Positions 43,969 through 53,268 are shown, numbered from the stretch's first letter. The stretch: 64,000 nucleotides of DNA from Schnuerera sp. xch1 (GCF_019931165.1 NZ_JAIOUP010000003.1:62001-126000), one strand, 5' to 3'. Notes: generated from the letters alone by a model not told the origin. Translations and numbers: made by a program.

Positions 43969-45485
43969 AAAGAAAGATTTTGATCATATTGGTGACAATA
44001 ATTATGCTTGTGTTTACAGGATGTAATGTAGACAATTTGGAGATATCTGAAAATATTACAACACCAAAGAATAATAATTTGCCTATTTCGGGGGAATGGG
44101 TTGTAGAGGATTACAGATTGAGTACCATTAGTGGGATGGATGAAGAAGATGCTAAATCATATTTAGGTATGGAAGCTTTATTTCACGAAGAATTAGTTTG
44201 TCTAGGCGATGAATATTGTTTAGAACCTTCATTTAAAATAAAAAATGTAAATGCTGAAGATTATCTAAAATATCATTTTAAAACAAATCCAGAATTATTG
44301 GACATTCAATTAGAAGAAATTCAAATAATATCCATAACTGGACCAGAACATTTCATTAATGAATTTATCAAAGTATCTGAGGATGTTATAATAACAAATA
44401 TTGATGGTACATTCTTTTATTTAAAAAAGGTAGATGAAGAGGTGGATAAAGAAAAGATCAAAGCTTTAAAAGCTCCAAAAGAAATAACATTAAAATCCAC
44501 ACAGGTTTCTGATGAAAATGATTTAAATTCTGGAATTCTTTTAGGACTTAAATCTTTAGATTTAGATACTAGCAAAAGTGGATTAGAGAAGTGGCATTAT
44601 AGAACAATATTTATTAGAAGTCATAATAAAGACACAGTAAGTGTTAGTGAAATGGAAGGTATATTATTGCCTAGAATGACAGGATTTTGGAAAATCGAAG
44701 TAAACAGAGAAAATGTTGATGACAAAGTTAACGATGATATAGTTGCCTATCCTATAGACAAAACAGTGGATTCGGAAGCTGAAAGGAAGGACCAAAAGAA
44801 AGAACAGAATAATGATAAAGAGCAAGATAAAATAAGAGAATTAAAGGATGAAAAAACCATAAAAAACATATTGTTTGTAAGCAATAATTATATCTCTATA
44901 GAAAACATTTATCATAGGAATAAAGGGCAAAGATATTTGGAATTTTATCCTGTTGACAATATAGATAACAATACACCTATAAAATTATCAGATATTATGG
45001 GTGAGTCTGGTAAAGAAGCCCTAATAGAAGGCTTTAATAAGGATATAATTTCTAGGAATGAGGAATATAAGAATAGCCTAGTAGATATAAATCCAAAAGA
45101 AGAGAGTTTTGGCTTGTTTAGAAGAAATGGGTATTGGATGTTTAAAGGAAGAGTGAATTATATAAAAGAAGATAAATATATATATGAGGATTTCAATATT
45201 AATGCCTTCCCACCTGAAGAATTGGTAAGTTTCGATGAGCTTGCCATACCATGGAACGTAATAAAAACAGATGTGCCTGAAGCATTGGACGTATTTATAT
45301 CTCCTAATAAAGATATTGCAGTCATTTTAACACATAATGAAATATTAGTTTATCAAATAAATAATGGGAAGTTAGAGGATGAGCCAATAGAGAAGATAGG
45401 TTTAAATTCAGCTGAAAAGGTAATAATGGCTGAATGGGCCGTGGGTAGATATCCTCAAATATGGGAAAGACAATTTACACAATAG
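43965..45485 (+). CDS. Hypothetical lipoprotein of the two-component operon
   Basis: A 506-residue protein with lipobox signal peptide (residues 1-20, LVFTGC) and no TM segment. Its ATG overlaps the kinase stop (ATGA), so it is co-translated. The sequence is acidic, with a Lys/Glu-rich stretch near 270-300. No catalytic motif is visible and I do not know the family. The build resembles accessory lipoproteins such as the WalK modulators YycH/YycI only in operon position, and no homology is claimed. It may sense or modulate the kinase outside the cell. Terminated by a long hairpin at 45497. Confidence 0.8.
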   Translation: MKRKILIILVTIIMLVFTGCNVDNLEISENITTPKNNNLPISGEWVVEDYRLSTISGMDEEDAKSYLGMEALFHEELVCLGDEYCLEPSFKIKNVNAEDYLKYHFKTNPELLDIQLEEIQIISITGPEHFINEFIKVSEDVIITNIDGTFFYLKKVDEEVDKEKIKALKAPKEITLKSTQVSDENDLNSGILLGLKSLDLDTSKSGLEKWHYRTIFIRSHNKDTVSVSEMEGILLPRMTGFWKIEVNRENVDDKVNDDIVAYPIDKTVDSEAERKDQKKEQNNDKEQDKIRELKDEKTIKNILFVSNNYISIENIYHRNKGQRYLEFYPVDNIDNNTPIKLSDIMGESGKEALIEGFNKDIISRNEEYKNSLVDINPKEESFGLFRRNGYWMFKGRVNYIKEDKYIYEDFNINAFPPEELVSFDELAIPWNVIKTDVPEALDVFISPNKDIAVILTHNEILVYQINNGKLEDEPIEKIGLNSAEKVIMAEWAVGRYPQIWERQFTQ

Positions 45486-45496
45486 AATAATGAAGT

Positions 45497-45568
45497 CATC
45501 TGAGGATATGAAAAAATATTCAGTTATAATATGCTGTAGCATTTCAATATTCTCAGGTGTTTTTTTTA
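45497..45568 (+). terminator. Terminator after the two-component operon
   Basis: CATCTGAGGATAT (45497-45509) pairs with ATATTCTCAGGTG (45547-45559), two G-U, then eight Ts. The long loop may itself fold. Confidence 0.75.
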
Positions 45569-45590
45569 TTTTATAATAATTGTGAATATA

Positions 45591-45619
45591 TTGAGAATTA
45601 GGCAACAATGTACTATAAT
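45591..45619 (+). promoter_or_regulatory. Promoter of lytS-lytT
   Basis: TTGAGA (45591-45596), a 17-bp spacer and TATAAT (45614-45619), 41 bases before the start codon. Strong sigma-A form. Confidence 0.75.
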
Positions 45620-45660
45620 AGAGTTAAAGTAGAACAAAAAATGGTAAAGAGGTGTTTTAA

Positions 45661-47364
45661 CTGTTACTAATACTTTTCCAAAATCTAATCAATCGTGTAG
45701 GGATTATAATGGTATTAGCTTTTCTAATGACCAAAACTAAATTGTTTAGGAAGCTGGTTTCAAAACAAAATTTCAACTTACAGGACAAAATATTGTTATC
45801 ATTTATATTTGGAATGATTGGTATAGTAGGAACATATATAGGGATACCAATTCGGGGAGCTATTGCAAATGCACGTGTAGTTGGAGTTTTTGTTGGAGGA
45901 TTATTGGGAGGCCCCTTTGTAGGAATACTATCTGGATTGATTGCTGGTGGACATAGATTTCTAACAGATATAGGTGGCTTTACGGCATTTTCCTGTGGCT
46001 TATCGACGTTTGTAGAAGGTATTATGTCAGGGTTTTTGAAGAGAAAGATCGATAGCTCAGATAATAGAATCATATTTGTACTAATATCTGGAATCATAGC
46101 AGAAATTGCTCAAATGATAATAATATTAATATTTACAAAACCTTTTTCAGCTACTTTAGAATTAGTAAAGGTTATAAGTATACCAATGATAATAACAAAT
46201 GGCATAGGTATAGCAATTTTTATAGCAATTATAGATAGTGTTCAAAAGGATTTAGAAACAGAGGCAGCTTATCAGGCGCAATTAGCTTTAAAGGTGGCCA
46301 ATAAGACTTTAAAATATTTTAGAAAGGGATTAAATGAAGATACTGCATATGAAGCAGCAAAAATAATAAAAAACATGACAGGGGTGAAAGCGGTTGCATT
46401 TACGGATGAGGATAAGATACTGACTCATATAGGAACTGGAGAAGATCATCATCTACCTGGAAGCACAGTAAAAACTAATCTAACTAAAGAAGTGTTGAAG
46501 ACCGGAAATTATGTAATTGCTAACAAAAAGGAAGAGATAAGGTGCGAACATAAAAAGTGTAAATTAAAATCTGCGATAATTGTACCATTAAAGGAACAGA
46601 ATAAGGTTATAGGAGCTTTAAAGTTATACAAAGACGAGGAGAACTCAATGACCAAAGTGGAAAGAGAACTAGCTTTAGGATTAGGACTTATCTTTTCAAC
46701 TCAGATTGAGCTTGGTAAAATTGATTATCAAGCTGAACTATTGGCTAAATCTGAATTAAAGGCATTGCAAGCTCAAATCAACCCACATTTTCTTTTTAAC
46801 GCTATAAATACTATAATATCCTTAGTAAGAACTCAACCAGACAATGCAAGAGCTTTACTCATTCATCTAGGAAATTATTTTAGAAATAATCTCCAAGAGG
46901 AAACTAATGAAGTGGATTTATATAAGGAAATTGAAAATGTCAACTCATATTTAGAGATAGAAAAAGCAAGATTTGGTGATAAATTAAAGGTTATTTTTGA
47001 TATTCCTGAAGACATTGACTGTTCTTTGCCTCCCCTTATATTGCAACCAATAGTTGAAAATGCAGTAAAACATGGGGTACTAGAAAGAGTAGAAGGTGGT
47101 ACTGTATTGATAAAAGCAACAGATATTGAGTGGGCTACAGAGCTTATGGTTAAAGATGATGGAGTAGGTATTAGTGAAGAGTTATTGTCCTCTTTATTAA
47201 AAGGAAATAACAATACATTAAAGATTGGAATAAAAAATGTTAACGATAGACTAAGGACTAAATATGGTATAGGCTTTGGTCTAAATATAGAAAGTCAATT
47301 GGGTATAGGTACAACTGTTAAAATGTTAATTCCCAAAGAATTGAGGAGGGTAGAAACAGTATGA
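45661..47364 (+). CDS. lytS: LytS-family sensor histidine kinase (5TM receptor, GAF, kinase)
   Basis: A kinase of about 567 residues. A multi-TM LytS receptor (to about residue 200; KILLSFIFGMIGIVGTYIGIP, NARVVGVFVGGLLGGPFVG), a GAF domain (about 240-360), then the LytS kinase core QAQINPHFLFNAINTI and ATPase (QPIVENAVKHG, DDGVGI). Start: the first ATG (45709) has only a weak SD and would cut the first TM segment. CTG at 45661 lies six bases after a perfect AAAGAGGTG, directly after an in-frame stop, and gives LLLILFQNLINRVGIIM as first helix. The lytT gene overlaps its stop by four bases. Relatives sense pyruvate or membrane change. Confidence 0.93.
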   Translation: MLLILFQNLINRVGIIMVLAFLMTKTKLFRKLVSKQNFNLQDKILLSFIFGMIGIVGTYIGIPIRGAIANARVVGVFVGGLLGGPFVGILSGLIAGGHRFLTDIGGFTAFSCGLSTFVEGIMSGFLKRKIDSSDNRIIFVLISGIIAEIAQMIIILIFTKPFSATLELVKVISIPMIITNGIGIAIFIAIIDSVQKDLETEAAYQAQLALKVANKTLKYFRKGLNEDTAYEAAKIIKNMTGVKAVAFTDEDKILTHIGTGEDHHLPGSTVKTNLTKEVLKTGNYVIANKKEEIRCEHKKCKLKSAIIVPLKEQNKVIGALKLYKDEENSMTKVERELALGLGLIFSTQIELGKIDYQAELLAKSELKALQAQINPHFLFNAINTIISLVRTQPDNARALLIHLGNYFRNNLQEETNEVDLYKEIENVNSYLEIEKARFGDKLKVIFDIPEDIDCSLPPLILQPIVENAVKHGVLERVEGGTVLIKATDIEWATELMVKDDGVGISEELLSSLLKGNNNTLKIGIKNVNDRLRTKYGIGFGLNIESQLGIGTTVKMLIPKELRRVETV

Positions 47365-48128
47365 TAAGAGCAATAGTTGTTGATGATGAAAGCCCTGCAC
47401 GGGAAGAATTGATATACATGTTAGAAGGGTTTGATAACATAAAGATTATTGGACAAGCATCTCATGGACTACAGGCATTAGAAATGAATAAGGATTTAAA
47501 ACCGGATTTAATCTTTTTAGACATAAAGATGCCTAAATTAGATGGAGTAGGTGTGGCAAGAAAAATTTTAAATGAAAATCATGTACCATACATAGTATTT
47601 GTAACTGCTTATGAACAATATGCTCTGAAAGCTTTTGAAGTAAACGCTATGGACTATATATTAAAACCTGTTTGTAAAGAACGATTGAGAAAAGGAATGA
47701 ACAGGATAGTCAATAATATGAACATGGAAGGAAAGGTATATTATAATAAGCTGAACAAATTAATTGAAGATTTGAGTAATAAAGAAAATGAATATTCAAA
47801 TAGAATATCGCTGTATCATAACGGTAAATTGATACCTTTAAGCTTAAGTGATATAGTATATGCTACTGTAGAAGGGAAGAGTGCTGTAATAATAACCAAA
47901 AAAGGAAAGTTTGAAACTAATTATACTTTAGGACAACTTCAAGAGAAACTAAGATCACAATGTTTTTTTAGAAGTCATAAAAGTTATTTAATAAATTTAG
48001 ATTTAATTGAAACCATAGAGCCTTGGTTCAATTCGACCTTTAATGTAACGCTAAAGAATGTTAGTACAAAGATACCGGTTAGTAGAAGTCAATCAAAAGA
48101 ATTTAAGGAAATTATGAATATAAGCTAA
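47361..48128 (+). CDS. lytT: LytTR-family response regulator
   Basis: A 255-residue regulator: receiver domain with VVDDE (residues 6-10) and phospho-acceptor D54 in LIFLDIKMPKLDG, then a linker and a LytTR DNA-binding domain (about 150-252; LIPLSLSDIVYATVEGKSAVI, FFRSHKSYLINLDLIETIEPW). ATG overlaps the lytS stop (ATGA). In E. coli BtsSR/YpdAB and B. subtilis LytST the targets are pyruvate transporters or their like. Here the next transporter gene downstream is CstA-type, so it is the obvious target, though no site was proven. Confidence 0.95.
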   Translation: MIRAIVVDDESPAREELIYMLEGFDNIKIIGQASHGLQALEMNKDLKPDLIFLDIKMPKLDGVGVARKILNENHVPYIVFVTAYEQYALKAFEVNAMDYILKPVCKERLRKGMNRIVNNMNMEGKVYYNKLNKLIEDLSNKENEYSNRISLYHNGKLIPLSLSDIVYATVEGKSAVIITKKGKFETNYTLGQLQEKLRSQCFFRSHKSYLINLDLIETIEPWFNSTFNVTLKNVSTKIPVSRSQSKEFKEIMNIS

Positions 48129-48201
48129 TACAATGTACTTTATCTTTTAATAATGCATTTTACACTCAAATTTATGCATCTTATTCTAAAATTCCATCTC
48201 T

Positions 48202-48223
48202 ACGTTCGATAACGTTATATAAT
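48202..48223 (+). promoter_or_regulatory. Possible promoter with ACGTT direct repeats before the cstA unit
   Basis: ACGTT occurs at 48202-48206 and 48212-48216, ten bp apart, directly before TATAAT (48218-48223). No good -35 is seen. LytTR proteins bind short repeats near promoters, but this is not the classical consensus spacing. Confidence 0.35.
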
Positions 48224-48279
48224 TGAAGTACAGTGAATATATTTATTAATACATAACAAACACTTACAAGGGTGATAAG

Positions 48280-48774
48280 ATGGACTTTAAACAATATCTG
48301 GAGATTATTGAAAAAAAACTACAAAACAATTTTGATATTGAAAAAAATTATAAAGTCGGGAATTATGAATTTGATCTATTCGCCGAGTATCACTTAAGAA
48401 CGGAAAGGTATATATTGCTCAAGAAAACTGTGTTAGATGCTATTGAAAACAATGAGTATTGCTTTATTAAGTATTTTGACAATCTCACTCAGCAGTGTCT
48501 TCAAACATATATTAACATCTTAATTAGTTTTACTGATGAAATAGTAAATCCAGATGAAAGTCACATGTCCAGTATGATTACAGGGGTAATAGTTTTGGAT
48601 GAACAGCCTAATATGGAGATTATCGATACTATAAAAAAATTTAAATATCAAAAGGGGTTTGCTTTTGGTTTTAAAGGATGGGTTGATATCCGATTAATTT
48701 TGGTTACTATGAATGATGAATATATAGTAACAAGTAAAAAAGGGAAGGAGGTTAGAGAGGTTTACGGTATTTAG
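48280..48774 (+). CDS. Conserved hypothetical soluble protein
   Basis: A 164-residue protein with no signal or TM segment. SD AAGGGTG before the ATG. The N-terminal two thirds are helical (MDFKQYLEIIEKKLQ, ERYILLKKTVLDAIENNEYC), and the last third has strand pattern (GVIVLDEQPNMEIID, KGFAFGFKGWVDIRLILVTM). I do not recognise it. It lies between lytT and cstA, 38 bases before cstA, so the two are probably co-transcribed and may share the LytT response. No catalytic residues can be named. Confidence 0.75.
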   Translation: MDFKQYLEIIEKKLQNNFDIEKNYKVGNYEFDLFAEYHLRTERYILLKKTVLDAIENNEYCFIKYFDNLTQQCLQTYINILISFTDEIVNPDESHMSSMITGVIVLDEQPNMEIIDTIKKFKYQKGFAFGFKGWVDIRLILVTMNDEYIVTSKKGKEVREVYGI

Positions 48775-48811
48775 CTTTTACCTAGTGTAGTAAGGGAAAG
48801 GAGATGTAATT

Positions 48812-50422
48812 ATGAATGCATTGTGGTTAATGGTTGGCAGTATTATTATCTTTATTATTGCATATGCCACTTATGGTGCATGGCTCGCTAAAAAATGGGG
48901 AGTAGACACAAGCAAAAAAACTCCTGCTAATGAATTTAATGACGGAGTAGATTATGTACCGACTAGTAAAGCAGTATTATTGGGACACCATTTTTCTTCG
49001 ATAGCTGGAGCAGGACCAATTAACGGGCCTATTCAGGCAGCAATATTTGGATGGGTACCAGTATTTCTATGGATTATAATTGGGAGTATTTTCTTTGGTG
49101 GAGTTCACGATTATGGTTCATTATTCGTATCTATACGTAACAAAGGGAAATCCATAGGAGAAGTAATAAATGACACTATGGGGAAAACAGGTAAAAAGTT
49201 ATTCTCAATATTTGCATGGTTAACTTTAGTGTTAATCGTAGCAGCATTTACAAACATAGTTGCAGCAACCTTTGCATCAACACCTGCAGCAGCAACATCC
49301 TCGTTATTGTTTATAGTTTTAGCTATTGCTTTCGGACTTGCAGTATACCGAAAAGGAGTATCTTTAAAATTAGGAACTGTAGTTGGTGTTATTCTTCTAT
49401 TCATATGTGTATGGTTAGGGAATGTATTCCCTATTCAATTAAGTGTAAATACATGGATAGTAATACTAGGAATCTATATTTTCATTGCATCTGTGGCTCC
49501 AGTATGGATATTATTACAACCTAGAGATTATCTGAACTCTTTCTTATTATATGCTATGATTATAGGAGCCGTAGTAGGATTAATAGTTTATAGACCAAGC
49601 ATTCAACTTGACACAGTAACATCATTTAATGTAGGCGGACAATATCTATTCCCAATGTTATTTGTAACAGTAGCCTGTGGTGCTATATCAGGATTTCACT
49701 CTTTAGTAGGATCTGGAACTACATCCAAGCAAATTGATAACGAAAAGGATGCAAGACCTATTGGATATGGTTCTATGCTTGTTGAAGGTGTATTAGCAGT
49801 TGTTGCTTTGATAACTGCAGCTTATGTAAGCCAGGGAGAACTATCGACATTATTAGAAGGCGGACCTGTAAATGTATTCTCTGAAGGTGTAGGAGTATTT
49901 ATGTCTAAGTTTGGCATTCCATTTGATGTAGGTAAAAACTTCGTAGCATTGGCAGTATCAGCCTTTGCATTAACAAGTTTGGATACCTCAACTAGACTTG
50001 GTAGATTCATATTCCAAGAATATTTTGAAGATCCAGATAAAGAACAACAATCAGTGCTTACTAATAAATATATTGCAACTGCTATTATTGTAATTATAGG
50101 TTGTATACTTGCAGCAGGTGGATATGCTAAGATATGGCCAATATTTGGTTCTGCAAATCAATTACTAGCAGCATTAGCATTGATGGCTGTAGCATTATGG
50201 TTGAAAAAATCAAAGAAGAGTTTCAATATGATAACCATTCCAATGATATTTATGCTTATAGTAACACTTAGTGCTCTTGTATTCTTAGTTAGAGATAACT
50301 TTATTAAAGCAAATTATATACTAGTAGTATTTCCGGTATTATTATTTATATTAGCTATAGTTTTAGCAGTGCAAGGGTACAAGATACTATTTAAAGAAGA
50401 TACTAGTAAAGTAAGTCATTAG
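48812..50422 (+). CDS. cstA: CstA-family transporter (carbon starvation protein A, pyruvate/peptide type)
   Basis: A 536-residue many-spanning transporter, shorter than the 690-700 residues of E. coli CstA/BtsT. Hallmarks: YGAWLAKKWGVD, FNDGVDYVPTSKAVLLGHHF, SSIAGAGPINGPIQAA, GVHDYGSLFVSIRNKGKSIG, HSLVGSGTTSKQID and ALTSLDTSTRLGRFI. The family carries pyruvate (BtsT, CstA of E. coli) and has been linked to peptide uptake. SD AAAGGAG. The LytS/LytT pair just upstream supports pyruvate, the pattern of BtsSR-BtsT, but this is inferred from context. Confidence 0.92.
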   Translation: MNALWLMVGSIIIFIIAYATYGAWLAKKWGVDTSKKTPANEFNDGVDYVPTSKAVLLGHHFSSIAGAGPINGPIQAAIFGWVPVFLWIIIGSIFFGGVHDYGSLFVSIRNKGKSIGEVINDTMGKTGKKLFSIFAWLTLVLIVAAFTNIVAATFASTPAAATSSLLFIVLAIAFGLAVYRKGVSLKLGTVVGVILLFICVWLGNVFPIQLSVNTWIVILGIYIFIASVAPVWILLQPRDYLNSFLLYAMIIGAVVGLIVYRPSIQLDTVTSFNVGGQYLFPMLFVTVACGAISGFHSLVGSGTTSKQIDNEKDARPIGYGSMLVEGVLAVVALITAAYVSQGELSTLLEGGPVNVFSEGVGVFMSKFGIPFDVGKNFVALAVSAFALTSLDTSTRLGRFIFQEYFEDPDKEQQSVLTNKYIATAIIVIIGCILAAGGYAKIWPIFGSANQLLAALALMAVALWLKKSKKSFNMITIPMIFMLIVTLSALVFLVRDNFIKANYILVVFPVLLFILAIVLAVQGYKILFKEDTSKVSH

Positions 50423-50459
50423 TAAGACGAAGAACCTTTCTTTATCTTATAATAATAAA

Positions 50460-50492
50460 AGTGAGTAAGGGATTGATTCCTTACTCATTTTT
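50460..50492. terminator. Bidirectional terminator between cstA and glpP
   Basis: TGAGTAAGG (50462-50470), loop GATTGATT, CCTTACTCA (50479-50487) then TTTTTG; on the minus strand followed by CTTTTATTATT. The glpP stop lies in the stem. Confidence 0.9.
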
Positions 50493-51056
50493 GTTTAAGT
50501 ACCATATATCCTCATTAGAACTGGATACAGCAATAGCTCCAGAATTTAGGCTCTTAAATACATCTTCTTTATCCATAATCAATCCACTTGTGATAATTGG
50601 CATACTGGTTTCTTTGAATATCTTTACAACTATTTTAGGCATAATACCTGGTAATATTTCAACAACATGAGGTCTAACATTTTTGATAGTTCTAATACCT
50701 TGCTTAAGGGATACAGAATCATATACAAACAATCTAAAGATAGCAAATGCTCCTAAATCCTTAGCCAACTTTATTAAATTATCCTTGGAAGTAATTATAC
50801 CACTAGGATGTATATTTTTTATAATATACTCTAATCCCCAAGTATCTTTAGAGAAACCGTCAATAGAATCTATACCTATGTATAATCCTTTATCTTTTGT
50901 CAGGACTCTATGAGCTATTTCCTTAAGATTAAAAATATTTCCTGCAAGTAGAAATATATTCTCACATGGTGATTCAATAGCATTATTTAATTGCTCTAAC
51001 TTATTAACAGCAGCAATAATAGGGTTTTTTCCTATAGCATCAAAGAAATTATACAA
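50481..51056 (-). CDS. glpP: Glycerol-3-phosphate responsive antiterminator GlpP
   Basis: A 191-residue TIM-barrel-like RNA-binding protein that, with glycerol-3-phosphate, prevents termination in glp leader RNAs in B. subtilis. Typical blocks: GLYIGIDSIDGFSKD, EYIIKNIHPSGIITSK, LFVYDSVSLKQGIRTI, PHVVEILPGIMPKI, IITSGLIMDKEDV and GAIAVSSSNEDIW. The start is TTG behind GAGGTGA. No glpF/K/D gene or leader is visible nearby, so its targets lie outside the window. Single gene, convergent with cstA. Confidence 0.92.
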   Translation of the reverse strand: MYNFFDAIGKNPIIAAVNKLEQLNNAIESPCENIFLLAGNIFNLKEIAHRVLTKDKGLYIGIDSIDGFSKDTWGLEYIIKNIHPSGIITSKDNLIKLAKDLGAFAIFRLFVYDSVSLKQGIRTIKNVRPHVVEILPGIMPKIVVKIFKETSMPIITSGLIMDKEDVFKSLNSGAIAVSSSNEDIWYLNKNE

Positions 51057-51216
51057 AACATCACCTCATGCTAAAAAATATTAATTAAATTTTTCACTAT
51101 GATAATCTTATCATATTAGATAAATATGGTAAAGTTATAATCCTATGAATATTTTCTACTTATTAATGAAAACTATATAGTAGTTCTAAATAAGATTATA
51201 AAAATGGAGGATTATA

Positions 51217-52149
51217 ATGGCAAAAGATAAAATTTCAGTATTCATGGCTAATTTAGCTATGTTATTAGCTTTGGAATCCTATTCTACCGTAAATTCAAAT
51301 ACAAATACAGAATTGAAAGAAGAACGTATCGAAATACATGTTGATGAATCGGAATTGGGGAAAAAAGGGATAGAAGTAGATACACCAGATGTATCTGGAC
51401 CTGTAAATAAATTACCTTGGGCAGAAGATGAAGATTTTTTGAAAGCACAACAGGAAAATAATACTCATGTATTGATGGCAGCATATTGTTCAGTGTTAAC
51501 AGATCCATTACCCGGAGAAGAACACAATGTGAATCTAGCTGCTAGTTCAGCTAGAGGAATAGTATTACCTTCTCAAAAGATATTTTCACAAAATGAATTA
51601 ATAGGTCCATATACTGAATCAAGAGGATATAAGAAAGGAGCCTCTTTTGCTGGTCCAAATATAGTTCAGACTGAAGGTGGAGGGGTATGTAAGATTGCCT
51701 CTACTTTATACAATGTTGCGGTTTTAAGTGACTTAGAGATTGTAGAAAGACACTATCATTCTATGCCAGTTAACTATGTACCTTATGGTCAGGATGCAAC
51801 TGTTGCCTATGGAGGTAAGGATTTTAAATTTAAAAACAATAAGGATTTTCCTATTTTAATATGGGCTGAAATTATAGGATACAGACTATATATAGGATTT
51901 TATGGGCAAGAAGAATCTCCTAAGGTAGAATGGAACCATAATGTTACAGATAAAGTAGAAGCACCCACATATTATAAGAAAAATTCAGAGTTAGAAGAAA
52001 ATGAAGAAAAATTGATTCTAAAAGGTATAGATGGAGCTACGGTAGAATCAAAGGTAATAATTCAGTATGAAGATGGTAGCACTGAAACCAAAAACTTAGG
52101 AATTAGCAGGTATTTACCCTTGCCAAATGTAATAGAGACAGGAGAATAG
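51217..52149 (+). CDS. VanW family protein
   Basis: A 310-residue protein. The N-terminus (about 1-30) has a weak hydrophobic stretch (FMANLAMLLALES) but no clear cleavage site. The VanW domain (about 105-225) shows NLAASSARGIVLPSQKIFS, GPYTESRGYKKGASF, EGGGVCKIASTLYNVAVLS, ERHYHSMPVNYVPYGQDATV and ILIWAE. VanW appears in some vancomycin-resistance loci, but most chromosomal copies are of unknown wall-related function; no other van gene is near. SD GGAGG. Ends in a perfect inverted repeat shared with the LacI gene. Confidence 0.87.
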   Translation: MAKDKISVFMANLAMLLALESYSTVNSNTNTELKEERIEIHVDESELGKKGIEVDTPDVSGPVNKLPWAEDEDFLKAQQENNTHVLMAAYCSVLTDPLPGEEHNVNLAASSARGIVLPSQKIFSQNELIGPYTESRGYKKGASFAGPNIVQTEGGGVCKIASTLYNVAVLSDLEIVERHYHSMPVNYVPYGQDATVAYGGKDFKFKNNKDFPILIWAEIIGYRLYIGFYGQEESPKVEWNHNVTDKVEAPTYYKKNSELEENEEKLILKGIDGATVESKVIIQYEDGSTETKNLGISRYLPLPNVIETGE

Positions 52150-52154
52150 AATTG

Positions 52155-52195
52155 AACTATTTAAATAAATATGAATCTATTTCATTTAAATAGTT
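52155..52195. terminator. Convergent hairpin between VanW and LacI genes
   Basis: AACTATTTAAAT (52155-52166) and ATTTAAATAGTT (52184-52195) form a 12-bp perfect stem with a 17-base loop. T runs are weak on both sides, and the regulator stop lies in the stem. Confidence 0.6.
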
Positions 52196-53202
52196 GAATC
52201 TCTAAGTATTAATTCGGTATCTATTTCAATAATATTGTTGGATTGTGTTTTTGAAGTAACTAATTTATATATTAATTTAAATGTTTCAAATCCTATTTTC
52301 TTTAGCTTTAAATCAACAGTTGAAAGTTTTGTAAAGGAAAGCGATGATAAAATAGTATTATCGTTGCTTATTATGGAAATATCTTCTGGAATATTTAAAT
52401 TTAACATCTTGCAACCTTGTAAAATACCTGAAGAAATCAAATCATTAAAAGCATAGATACCTTTTATGTAAGGAAATTTTTTATAAGTTTTTATAAATAT
52501 ATCTCGTGAATAATCAATTGTTTGTAAACTGTTACCTAATGGAACTTTTAAAATACTATATTTTTTGAGAGATATATTTTTTTCAGATAAAAAATTAAAA
52601 AAAACTTTTTCCTTAATTTCATAAGAAAAACTACTTTTACCACTAAAAATAGAAATATTATCACCAACAGTATTATATAAATGCTCTAATGCTAATTTTG
52701 CACCATATTCTTCATTCGAAACCACTGCAGAACAATTAATTTCAGAATATCTACCGTTTACCATAACGGTAGGTATATTAAAGGCTATTTTATTTATGAA
52801 TTTGAAATGTCCTGTTTCCTTAGCAGAAGAATCCAGAATAATAAGTCCATCCACTTGTCGTTCAACCATATTGATTAAGTAATTTTTTTCTTGTTCCCAG
52901 ATGTTATTTGTAGAAACTAGGTATATCATATATTTATTATCAACAAGATGTTTCTCCAACTCTGCAACTATTTCAGTAAAAAATAAGTTATTAATGCTAG
53001 GTATAAGAACGCCTATAACATAGGATTTATTCTCAGAAAGGCTTTTAGCTAGGTAACTTGGTACAAAATTGAGTTTCTTAATTGCAGATTCAACTTTTTT
53101 TCTTGTGCTTTCACTAACTGGATAGTTATTATTTATAACTCTTGATACAGTAGAAATAGAAACTCCTGCTTCTTTTGCTACATCACTTATTTTATATTTC
53201 AT
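52186..53202 (-). CDS. LacI-family regulator of the galactose genes
   Basis: A 338-residue repressor: N-terminal HTH (KISDVAKEAGVSISTVSRVIN, residues 3-23 in outline), hinge helix with SYLAKSLSENKS, then the sugar-binding core with VIGVLIPSINNLFFTEIV, VDGLIILDSSA, VSNEEYGAKLALEHL, GIYAFNDLISSGIL and ISIISNDNT. It is divergent from galK, and two operators fitting LacI proteins lie in the 223-bp gap, so it most likely represses galK-galT-galE with galactose as inducer (GalR-like; inferred). The SD before the ATG is GGGAGTG. Confidence 0.93.
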   Translation of the reverse strand: MKYKISDVAKEAGVSISTVSRVINNNYPVSESTRKKVESAIKKLNFVPSYLAKSLSENKSYVIGVLIPSINNLFFTEIVAELEKHLVDNKYMIYLVSTNNIWEQEKNYLINMVERQVDGLIILDSSAKETGHFKFINKIAFNIPTVMVNGRYSEINCSAVVSNEEYGAKLALEHLYNTVGDNISIFSGKSSFSYEIKEKVFFNFLSEKNISLKKYSILKVPLGNSLQTIDYSRDIFIKTYKKFPYIKGIYAFNDLISSGILQGCKMLNLNIPEDISIISNDNTILSSLSFTKLSTVDLKLKKIGFETFKLIYKLVTSKTQSNNIIEIDTELILRDSTI

Positions 53203-53268
53203 AAAATATCACTCCCACTCCCAAAATATTTTTTGATAGAACATATTATCCTAAACAGAATAATAATA

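Noticed and set aside
50461-50670. A 69-codon plus-strand ORF after cstA
   Set aside because: Starts in the cstA/glpP terminator and is antisense to glpP.
51217-52149. Vancomycin resistance locus suggested by the VanW gene
   Set aside because: No vanHAX, vanRS or vanY gene nearby; chromosomal VanW proteins are common and not proof of resistance.
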